From the NCBI RefSeq assembly GCF_002764115.1, contig NZ_CP017944.1, positions 186,001-250,000 on the forward strand: a stretch of DNA of 64,000 nucleotides. The letters are read 5' to 3'. The position numbers and the translations under genes are program-made. The stretch comes from Phyllobacterium zundukense (lineage in GTDB: Bacteria; Pseudomonadota; Alphaproteobacteria; Rhizobiales; Rhizobiaceae). Shown piece by piece: positions 34,513 through 41,595 of the stretch. Below the pieces are notes generated by a model. That model made no database searches. It worked only from the letters and a program-made list of their open reading frames with translations, and was not told the DNA's origin. Within the stretch, counting starts at the first letter, position 1. Every line of letters begins with the position of its first letter.

Positions 34513-35685
34513 ATGGCTATTGGAGCATCAAAGGAAAAACCTGCAACCCGGCGCATTCGTATCGGCATGGTCGGCGGCGGGCAGGGCGCATTCATCGGCG
34601 CGGTGCATCGCATCGCCCTGCGCATCGATGATCAGTATGAGCTCGTGGCGGGCGCACTTTCCTCCGATCCGGCGCGCGCCAAGGCTTCGGCACTAGAAAT
34701 CGGCATTGCCGACGACCGCGCCTATACGTCGTTCGAGGAAATGGCCAAGGCCGAGGCCAAGCGTCCGGACGGTATCGAAGCGGTTTCCATCGTGACACCG
34801 AACCACATGCACGGACCCGCCGCCAAGGCATTCCTCAGGGCAGGCATTCACGTCATCTGCGACAAGCCGCTGACGACGACCGTCAAGGAAGCCAAGGAAC
34901 TCGTCTCGCTGGTCAAGAAGACCGGCAAGCTCTTTGTCGTCACGCATAACTACACCGGCTATCCAATGATCCGTCAGGCAAAGGCCATGGTGGAAAAGGG
35001 CCTGCTCGGCACACTGCGGCTGGTCCAGGCGGAATATCCGCAGGATTGGATGACCGAAAAAACCGAAGCTACAGGCTCCAAGCAGGCCGAGTGGCGTGTC
35101 GATCCGAAGCGCTCGGGCGCGGGCGGCGCCATTGGTGACATCGGCACGCATGCCTATAATCTCGCCTGCTTCGTCTCCGGTCTCAAGCTCAAGCAGCTTT
35201 GCGCTGAACTGACCAGCTTTGGCGAAGGCCGCGTGCTTGACGACGATGTGCAGATACTCATGCGCTTCGATGGCGGCGCCAAGGGCATGATATGGGCGAG
35301 CCAGGTCGCGCCGGGCAATGAGAATGGTCTGAAGCTGCGGATCTACGGTACCAAGGGCGGTATCGAGTGGACGCAGGCTGATCCCAACTATCTCTGGTAC
35401 ACGCCGTTCGGCAAGCCCAAGCAATTGCTGACGCGCGGTGGGGCTGGCGCATCGCCGGAAGCTGCACGCGTTACCCGCGTTCCCGGCGGTCATCCGGAAG
35501 GCTATCTCGAAGGCTTCGCCAACATCTACACCGAAGCGGCACAGGCGATCATCGCGGCCCGAACCGGCAAGAAGGCGCCCAAGGATGTGATCTTTCCAAC
35601 CGTCGAGGATGGGCTTGCTGGGGTGGAATTCATCGAAGCCGCCGTGAAATCCTCGAAGGCGGGCGGCGTCTGGACGAAGCTGTGA
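34513..35685 (+). CDS. Gfo/Idh/MocA-family sugar dehydrogenase
   Basis: This 390-residue oxidoreductase has an N-terminal Rossmann motif (IGMVGGGQGAFIGAVHRIA), the conserved catalytic-site motif CDKPLTTTVKEAKEL (Lys about 118) and the C-terminal region GIGDIGTHAYNLACF-like (GAIGDIGTHAYNL, with Asp and His). It probably oxidises a sugar hydroxyl with NAD. The stop overlaps the ABC ATPase start by 4 bp. At 390 residues it matches members found with trehalose/glycoside 3-ketosugar enzymes better than the 340-residue inositol dehydrogenases. Confidence 0.9.
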   Translation: MAIGASKEKPATRRIRIGMVGGGQGAFIGAVHRIALRIDDQYELVAGALSSDPARAKASALEIGIADDRAYTSFEEMAKAEAKRPDGIEAVSIVTPNHMHGPAAKAFLRAGIHVICDKPLTTTVKEAKELVSLVKKTGKLFVVTHNYTGYPMIRQAKAMVEKGLLGTLRLVQAEYPQDWMTEKTEATGSKQAEWRVDPKRSGAGGAIGDIGTHAYNLACFVSGLKLKQLCAELTSFGEGRVLDDDVQILMRFDGGAKGMIWASQVAPGNENGLKLRIYGTKGGIEWTQADPNYLWYTPFGKPKQLLTRGGAGASPEAARVTRVPGGHPEGYLEGFANIYTEAAQAIIAARTGKKAPKDVIFPTVEDGLAGVEFIEAAVKSSKAGGVWTKL

Positions 35686-37235
35686 TGGAGACAAGCCAAA
35701 CCACAAACGACGCTGCAGTCCCCGTCCTTGAAGCACGGGGCATCGCCAAGGCGTTCGGGCCGGTCGAGGTGCTGACCGATATCAGCCTGTCGGTCATGCC
35801 TGGCGAGGTCCACGCGATCATCGGCGAGAATGGTGCCGGCAAATCGACGCTGATGAAGCTGATGAGCGGGCATCTCCAGCCAACCCGCGGCACCGTGGCA
35901 ATCGACGGCGAGCCGGTACACTTCGCTGGACCCGTCGACGCCGAACATCGCGGGCTGGTTCTGGTGCATCAGGAGATCCTGCTCGCGCCGGACCTCACTG
36001 TTGCGCAGAACATCTTCATGGGCCGCGAGTTGAAACGCGGCCTCATGGTCAATGATCGCGAGATGAATCGCCAGTCTGCCGAAGCCGTGCGTAGTCTCGG
36101 CGCCGACATCGACCCGACGACCCAGATTTCGCGGCTCTCCATCGCCCGTCGCCAGCTCGTCCAGATCGCGCGTGCCCTGCAGGTGCCACACCGCGTAGTG
36201 ATTTTCGACGAGCCGACGGCTTCGTTGACGCCGTTCGAAACCGAAGCGTTGTTGAAAGTCATCCGCGACCTGCGCGACAAGGGCGTGGCCGTTCTCTACA
36301 TCTCGCACCGCCTGCCGGAAGTGGGAGCAATAGCCGATCGCATCACGGTCTTGCGCGACGGCAAATTGATCGCAACACGCAACGCCTCCGAGTTGCAGCC
36401 CGTCGACATGGCAAGGCTGATGGTTGGCCGGGATATGTCGCAGCTCTATCCAGAGCGCGAGGACACGGCGAGCCGCCAAAACGTGCTCGACGTCAAGAAT
36501 TTCGACGTGCCAGGCTATGCTCGCGACGCCTCATTCACCCTGCGCAAAGGCGAAATCCTCGGATTTGCCGGGTTGATCGGCGCCGGTCGCACTGAACTGT
36601 TCGAAGGATTGGTCGGGCTGCGCACGGGCCATGGTGAGGTCACGCTGAACGGCAAGCCGGTAAAGTTCCATACCGTTCGCGACAGCATGGCAGCGGGCAT
36701 CGTTTACTTGAGCGAGGATCGCAAGGGCAAGGGCCTTCTGCTCGCGCAGGATCTGCGCACCAACCTGACACTGGCGACGCTGGAGAAATTCACCAAGGGT
36801 CCGTTGATCGAGCGGAAGCGTGAGGACAAAAGCCTCGACAAGGCCATCGTCGATTTCGACATCCGCGCCCGCCGCCGCGATCTACTGGCCGGGCAGCTTT
36901 CCGGCGGCAACCAGCAGAAACTTCTCCTGGCGAAGATGATGCTGCTGGAGCCGAGCATCGTCATCATAGACGAGCCGACGCGTGGTATCGACATCGGCAC
37001 CAAGGAACAAATCTACAAATTCATCGCCGACCTCGCCAAGGCAGGCAAATCAGTAATCGTCATCTCGTCGGAAATGCAGGAACTCATCGGCATTTGCCAT
37101 CGCATCCTCGTCATGCGCTCGTCGCGCATCGTCGGCGAGGTCACCGGCGATGCGATGACCGAAGATGAAATTGTCGTCTACGCCACCGGCGTGAAAATCA
37201 ACGAAGCAGAGCTTTACAGTGCGGGGAACGCATGA
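35682..37235 (+). CDS. Ribose-type ABC importer ATP-binding protein
   Basis: This 517-residue protein has two nucleotide-binding domains. The first has Walker A GENGAGKST, RLSIARRQLVQIARAL and VVIFDEPTASLTP. The second has the signature LSGGNQQKLLLAKML and VIIDEPTRGIDIG. The last 40 codons lie within the first copy of a 372-bp tandem duplication (from 37114), but this gene itself is complete and ends normally, overlapping the ATG of the first permease copy at 37232. Confidence 0.93.
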   Translation: MMETSQTTNDAAVPVLEARGIAKAFGPVEVLTDISLSVMPGEVHAIIGENGAGKSTLMKLMSGHLQPTRGTVAIDGEPVHFAGPVDAEHRGLVLVHQEILLAPDLTVAQNIFMGRELKRGLMVNDREMNRQSAEAVRSLGADIDPTTQISRLSIARRQLVQIARALQVPHRVVIFDEPTASLTPFETEALLKVIRDLRDKGVAVLYISHRLPEVGAIADRITVLRDGKLIATRNASELQPVDMARLMVGRDMSQLYPEREDTASRQNVLDVKNFDVPGYARDASFTLRKGEILGFAGLIGAGRTELFEGLVGLRTGHGEVTLNGKPVKFHTVRDSMAAGIVYLSEDRKGKGLLLAQDLRTNLTLATLEKFTKGPLIERKREDKSLDKAIVDFDIRARRRDLLAGQLSGGNQQKLLLAKMMLLEPSIVIIDEPTRGIDIGTKEQIYKFIADLAKAGKSVIVISSEMQELIGICHRILVMRSSRIVGEVTGDAMTEDEIVVYATGVKINEAELYSAGNA

Positions 37236-37870
37236 GCGACACCAAGACAATAACCGACACACGCGGTATTGGCCGCAAGTTCGCGGATCTCGACAAGACG
37301 GCGGTTGCGCCATTTCTCGCGCTTGCCGCGCTGTTCCTGCTTGGCGCGCTGGTCAACCCGAATTTCCTGTCCATCGACAATCTCCTCAACGTCCTGACCC
37401 GCTCTTCCTTCATCGCCATCATCGCAGTGGGTGCGACCTTCGTCATCTCCGCCGGCGGGCTCGACCTCTCCGTCGGATCGATGGCTGCGCTCGTCGCGCA
37501 TCGTCGGCGAGGTCACCGGCGATGCGATGACCGAAGATGAAATTGTCGTCTACGCCACCGGCGTGAAAATCAACGAAGCAGAGCTTTACAGTGCGGGGAA
37601 CGCATGAGCGACACCAAGACAATAACCGACACACGCGGTATTGGCCGCAAGTTCGCGGATCTCGACAAGACGGCGGTTGCGCCATTTCTCGCGCTTGCCG
37701 CGCTGTTCCTGCTTGGCGCGCTGGTCAACCCGAATTTCCTGTCCATCGACAATCTCCTCAACGTCCTGACCCGCTCTTCCTTCATCGCCATCATCGCAGT
37801 GGGTGCGACCTTCGTCATCTCCGCCGGCGGGCTCGACCTCTCCGTCGGATCGATGGCTGCGCTCGTCGCG
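37114..37870 (+). repeat. Tandem duplication, unit 372 bp, spanning the ATPase-permease junction
   Basis: Positions 37114-37498 are repeated without visible difference at 37486-37870, an offset of 372 bp. The 13-bp sequence TGCGCTCGTCGCG occurs at 37114, 37486 and 37858. It is therefore the microhomology at the original borders and the junction of the copies. Each unit holds the last 122 bp of the ATPase gene and the first 250 bp or so of the permease gene. Complete identity points to a very recent event, or to an assembly error. Confidence 0.93.
37232..37540 (+). pseudogene. Truncated first copy of the sugar ABC permease gene
   Basis: The first 89 codons equal the start of the full permease at 37604 (MSDTKTITDTRGIGRK...). 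At the duplication junction the frame enters the copied end of the ATPase gene out of register and reads HRRRGHRRCDDRR before a stop at 37538-37540. The product would have only about two membrane segments and no EAA-like loop, so it is not a working permease. It is still translationally coupled to the ATPase stop and ends 63 bp before the second ATG, so it may feed reinitiation there. Confidence 0.9.
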
Positions 37871-38614
37871 GGTATCATGATCCTGTTCCTGAATTCGGCA
37901 GCCATTGACGGTGATACGGCCATGCTGGCAGCCGGCGTCGTTGTCGCCATCGGCGTCGGGGCTCTGGCGGGGTTATTGAACGGCGCCGTCATCACGATCG
38001 GCAAGATAGAGCCCTTCATCGTCACGCTCGGCACCATGGCGATCTTCCGCTCGGTCACCGTCTGGCTGGCCGATGGCGGGTCGATCGCCATGAAATCAAT
38101 CGCGATGCGTAACATGTTCCGCCCGGTCTATACGGGCGTTTTCCTTGGCCTGCCATTTCCGGTCTGGCTCATCATCGCAGTCGGCCTGCTCGGTGCGTTC
38201 ATTCTCTATAAAACCTCATTCGGACGGCATGTGATCGCCGTCGGTTCGAACGAGGATGTCGCGCGCTATTCCGGCATCCACGTCAACCGCGTGCGGGCCA
38301 TGACCTATATCCTTCAGGGCATCTGCGTGGCGATTGCCGTTGTGGTCTATGTTCCGCGTCTTGGTGCAGCCACCACCACCACCGGCATGCTGTGGGAGTT
38401 GCAGGCGATCACGGCCGTGGTCATTGGCGGCACCGCGCTGCGCGGTGGCGTCGGCCGTATCTGGGGCACGATCTGCGGTGCCTTCATGCTGGAGATCGTC
38501 GGCAACATCATGGTGCTCTCCAACATCGTCAGCGAATATCTGATCGGTGCCGTCCAGGGCACGATCATCATCATCGCTATGCTGGTGCAGCGTACGCTGC
38601 AGAAGAAAAAGTGA
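37604..38614 (+). CDS. Ribose-type ABC importer permease (intact copy)
   Basis: This 336-residue RbsC/XylH-like permease has about nine to ten transmembrane segments and the family motif ATFVISAGGLDLSVGSMAALV; later GGTALRGGVGRIWGTICGAFML. Its ATG has GGGGAA upstream, the same site that precedes the first copy. Because of the tandem duplication it no longer overlaps the complete ATPase gene; an orphan copy of the ATPase 3' end lies before it. It should still form the pore as a homodimer. Confidence 0.93.
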   Translation: MSDTKTITDTRGIGRKFADLDKTAVAPFLALAALFLLGALVNPNFLSIDNLLNVLTRSSFIAIIAVGATFVISAGGLDLSVGSMAALVAGIMILFLNSAAIDGDTAMLAAGVVVAIGVGALAGLLNGAVITIGKIEPFIVTLGTMAIFRSVTVWLADGGSIAMKSIAMRNMFRPVYTGVFLGLPFPVWLIIAVGLLGAFILYKTSFGRHVIAVGSNEDVARYSGIHVNRVRAMTYILQGICVAIAVVVYVPRLGAATTTTGMLWELQAITAVVIGGTALRGGVGRIWGTICGAFMLEIVGNIMVLSNIVSEYLIGAVQGTIIIIAMLVQRTLQKKK

Positions 38615-38651
38615 ATAAGGGTGTGTTGAGATTCAGGTCAGGGCGAGACGA

Positions 38652-38728
38652 AAATGGTGGTTTTCGAGAACCGGAGCGCAGTGGACATTCTAGTCCATGA
38701 GCACCGGAAGCGGAGAACACCGCCATTT
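38652..38728. repeat. Long imperfect palindromic stem-loop (about 77 bp), intergenic element
   Basis: The left arm AAATGGTGGTTTTC pairs with the right arm GAGAACACCGCCATTT with few mismatches. An inner stem CCGGAGC/GCACCGG-like and a perfect centre TGGAC-ATTCTA-GTCCA share the same midpoint near 38690. It lies between the permease and binding-protein genes, where stem-loops often protect mRNA ends. The size and form recall intergenic palindromic elements of rhizobia (RIME) and Brucella (Bru-RS). I see no second copy in this window. Confidence 0.6.
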
Positions 38729-38834
38729 GCAGGCCGCCATGGTCTGAATATCAGCATAGCCTAAACGGGACGGGGGAACGGGGCCACCCACCGAGCCGCA
38801 ATCAAGGCCCGAACTAAAAATTGGGAGAAGACAA

Positions 38835-39779
38835 ATGCGTAAACTTTTGATCGGTCTTGTCGGGGCGGTTCTCGCTTCGTCGATGACCCTCGCCAACGCC
38901 CAGGACAAGAAGGTCAACATCGCTGTTTCCATTCCAGCGGCTGACCACGGCTGGACCGGCGGCGTCGTCTATCACGCCGAACGCGCAGCCAAGATTCTCG
39001 AAGCCAATCATCCGGGCTTGAAGATCACCATCAAGACATCGCCGGACGGCGCGTCGCAGGCCAATGCGCTGGAAGATCTGACGACCCAGGGCATCGATGC
39101 ACTGGTAACCCTGCCGCACAATTCCGACGAGCTGACCGATCCGATCCGCGCGGTCAAGGAAAAGGGCGTCTTCGTTACCGTGGTTGACCGGGCGTTGTCC
39201 GATCCGACCATTCAGGATCTCTACGTTGCCGGCAATAATCCGGAACTCGGCCGTGTCGCGGGCGAGTATCTCAAGAATACGCTGAAAACTGGTGACGTCG
39301 TGGTCATCCGCGGTCTGCCGATCGTCATCGATGAAGAGCGCCAGAAGGGTTTTGACGATGCGATCGCCGGCAGCGGCATCAAGGTCCTCGACAAGCAGTT
39401 CGGTAACTGGTCCCGCGATGATGCCTTCAAGATCATGCAGGACTACCTGACCAAGTTTCCGAAGATCGACGCCGTATGGTGCCAGGACGACGACATGGCT
39501 GTCGGCGTGCTCGAAGCCATCAGCCAGGCCAAGCGTACCGACATCAAGATGGTTATCGGCGGCGCCGGCATGAAGGACATGATCAAGCGCGTTGCCGATG
39601 GCGATGCAATGACACCGATCAACGTCCTCTATCCGCCTTCAATGGTCGCGACTGCAATGGAACTCACCGCCGCCAATTTCTACGACCAGGTACCGGTGCG
39701 CGGCAAGTATATCCTCGACGCAACCCTCGTCACCAAGGAAAATGCCAAGGAGTTCTATTTCCCTGACTCACCCTTCTAA
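38835..39779 (+). CDS. Ribose-type periplasmic sugar-binding protein
   Basis: This 314-residue protein has a signal peptide (MRKLLIGLVGAVLASSMTLANA-QDK) and the Peripla_BP_4 fold: VNIAVSIPAADHGWTGGVVYHA, QGIDALVTLPHNSDELTDPI, VVDRALSD and WCQDDDMAVGVLEAI. Together with the ATPase and permease it completes an importer for a monosaccharide, polyol or similar compound. GGGAGAAG precedes the ATG. The 220-bp gap upstream holds the palindromic element. The gene ends before a strong terminator. Confidence 0.92.
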   Translation: MRKLLIGLVGAVLASSMTLANAQDKKVNIAVSIPAADHGWTGGVVYHAERAAKILEANHPGLKITIKTSPDGASQANALEDLTTQGIDALVTLPHNSDELTDPIRAVKEKGVFVTVVDRALSDPTIQDLYVAGNNPELGRVAGEYLKNTLKTGDVVVIRGLPIVIDEERQKGFDDAIAGSGIKVLDKQFGNWSRDDAFKIMQDYLTKFPKIDAVWCQDDDMAVGVLEAISQAKRTDIKMVIGGAGMKDMIKRVADGDAMTPINVLYPPSMVATAMELTAANFYDQVPVRGKYILDATLVTKENAKEFYFPDSPF

Positions 39780-39809
39780 TCTTGAGGTCAGTTAGCCAAC
39801 TGAAAACTG

Positions 39810-39835
39810 GAAAGGCCCGCAAGGGCCTTTCTTTT
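39810..39835 (+). terminator. Rho-independent terminator
   Basis: The perfect stem GAAAGGCCC (39810-39818) / GGGCCTTTC (39823-39831) has loop GCAA and is followed by TTTT. It ends the sugar operon 30 bp after the binding-protein stop, and its T-tract touches the stop of the convergent tonB-like gene, so it may also act in the other direction. Confidence 0.88.
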
Positions 39836-41036
39836 AACCGCCGAACGCCAGCGGTATGTTGAAAGCCCAGGTGGAGCGGCCTGCGTCAGCTGGTATTGGC
39901 GGGAAGGGTGCCGCACGGCGCACCGTGTCCATGCCCGCCTTGTCGACAGCGGCATTGCCAGAGCTGCGGCCAATGCCGACGCCGGTTACGCTGCCATTGC
40001 TGGCAACGACAAACGAGACGAGCACCTCACCGCGCAGCCGTCCCTGCCGCCGCAGTGCCCGACGCAGCTTTGATGTCACAGTGCCGGGATAATTGGAAAC
40101 GGCAGCGTTGCCCTGCGCCAAAGCTTTGCCCTTGGCATTTCCATCGGCATTCTTCTGGCCATCGTTCTTTCCATCGGCAATACCGCTGCGCGCGGTCCGC
40201 TCATTTTTGCCGTCACCGCCCGATGCTGCCTTCGCCGGCGCTTTCGTGGCCTTTGCCGCTGGCGCTGCTTTCTTGGCAGGCTCTTGCGGCTTTTCAACAG
40301 TGCGCTTTTCGGGCGCATGTGTCTCGATCGCTGGCTTCTGCACCACGGGCTTTTCTACCGCCTTTACTACGGGTTCATCCTCGACCGGCTGGATCATTTC
40401 CCTGGAAGGTTGCTGAACCACGTTTTCATCCTGCGTCGGCTGCAGCGGCGTAACGGCAAGAATTTCAGGCGCCTCGCTTGGGGCAACTTTCAGCACTTCC
40501 GCCGGAGCCGGATCAACGGCTACAGGTATGCTCTCGACAGGAGTTACTCTCTCTACCGGTTCAGCGACTTCGACGGGCCTTGCCGTTTCGACCTCCTTTA
40601 CCGGCTTCGGCATCGCCATGGTCACCAATGAAACGTTCATTGCCTCGGGATTTGCCGGTTCGGGAGCGCCGGAGGCATTCGCGTCCACCGATCCATCGCC
40701 GAGCAGAGCCGCCATCGTGTCCTCACTACCGGCGATCAGCACTTCATCGGCAACGAAGCCGATAAGAAGCAGGGCAAATGCCGCATGAAACCCGCAGGAG
40801 ATGGCAAGCTTCCGGTACCACTTCGATGTAGACATCTGCGGCTTGGCCGCAAGACTTCCATGTTCAACAGCATCGGAGGAAAGTTCACATTCCCTTGTAT
40901 CGGGAAGTTCGGCGACTGCAGTTTCGTCTTCTGCCACACCGAGAAAGGCATCGTTCTCGATTACAAAAAGCGCTGGTGGATCCTTGCGTTTGCGAGCAGG
41001 TGATACTTCGGGTCGGAACGCCAGCGCATAGGCCAT
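39834..41036 (-). CDS. TonB-family protein of the haem locus
   Basis: This 400-residue TonB has an unusual cytoplasmic N terminus of about 70 residues before the membrane anchor (LAISCGFHAAFALLLIGFVAD, about 77-97). A long Pro/Val/Glu- and then Lys/Ala-rich periplasmic spacer follows (about 140-310), and the C-terminal TonB domain has SNYPGTVTSKLRRALRRQ, GEVLVSFVVASNGSVTGVGI and RRAAPFPPIPADAG. It lies downstream of the haem receptor and small Tat/Sec-type protein on the same strand, so it is probably dedicated to haem uptake. ExbB and ExbD must come from the distant operon at 12.4-13.8 kb or elsewhere. Confidence 0.9.
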   Translation of the reverse strand: MAYALAFRPEVSPARKRKDPPALFVIENDAFLGVAEDETAVAELPDTRECELSSDAVEHGSLAAKPQMSTSKWYRKLAISCGFHAAFALLLIGFVADEVLIAGSEDTMAALLGDGSVDANASGAPEPANPEAMNVSLVTMAMPKPVKEVETARPVEVAEPVERVTPVESIPVAVDPAPAEVLKVAPSEAPEILAVTPLQPTQDENVVQQPSREMIQPVEDEPVVKAVEKPVVQKPAIETHAPEKRTVEKPQEPAKKAAPAAKATKAPAKAASGGDGKNERTARSGIADGKNDGQKNADGNAKGKALAQGNAAVSNYPGTVTSKLRRALRRQGRLRGEVLVSFVVASNGSVTGVGIGRSSGNAAVDKAGMDTVRRAAPFPPIPADAGRSTWAFNIPLAFGG

Positions 41037-41038
41037 TT

Positions 41039-41593
41039 CTAACTCCCGAATTGCACGCCGGATTTCGTTGTTGGATTAAGTTGGCGGATACAGGCCTTTG
41101 GATCGACACCCGCGCCGGAACATTCGGTCGCATCGTTAACCAGGACACGGGCGATCTTGGAACAATCCGTATCACCAAGATCGAAGCGCCGGACCTTGGT
41201 CTTGCCCTGAGGCAGGTCCTTGAAATCCAGAACCGTGATCCGGTCGACCACCTGGGCCTGATTGAATAACGCAATCTCGAACGCCGCCTTGTCGAGCGGC
41301 GCTTTGAGATTGTTGGTGACGATGAACGTCAGCCTGCAGCCCTTGTCGGAGGCCTGCAGGGCGTTAAGTTCAAGTGTCAGGGTTGGCGCCGCCGGGGAGG
41401 ACTCTTGCCCCGACGTCGCCCCTGTTGCGGCAAGCAGGAATATGGCTGTACTACAGCGCCGCGCGTCCGTAAGGACCCCCAAAGGACGCTGTAGCCTTCT
41501 GACACTACGCATGATCCGGTTCGAAAAAAGCGAGCGTTTTTCGGGATCGTGCGTGGGTGTCATGCTATGGCCAAGGCTTGCTGCAAATTTCAT
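41039..41593 (-). CDS. Exported protein of unknown function in haem operon
   Basis: This protein has about 184 residues between the receptor (2 bp gap) and TonB (2 bp gap), clearly in one operon. The N terminus is long and Arg-rich (MRSVRRLQRPLGVLTDARRC) and is followed by a hydrophobic stretch TAIFLLAATGATSG, so it is probably exported. The mature part, LTLELNALQASDKGCRLTFIVTNNLKAPLDKAAFEIALFN in part, looks like a beta-sandwich with four conserved-looking Cys (about residues 89, 146, 159, 167), perhaps two disulfides. A similar 'Tat pathway signal' protein sits next to TonB receptors in other rhizobia. I start at ATG 41593; a GTG at 41602 overlaps the receptor stop. Confidence 0.72.
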   Translation of the reverse strand: MKFAASLGHSMTPTHDPEKRSLFSNRIMRSVRRLQRPLGVLTDARRCSTAIFLLAATGATSGQESSPAAPTLTLELNALQASDKGCRLTFIVTNNLKAPLDKAAFEIALFNQAQVVDRITVLDFKDLPQGKTKVRRFDLGDTDCSKIARVLVNDATECSGAGVDPKACIRQLNPTTKSGVQFGS

Positions 41594-41595
41594 GA

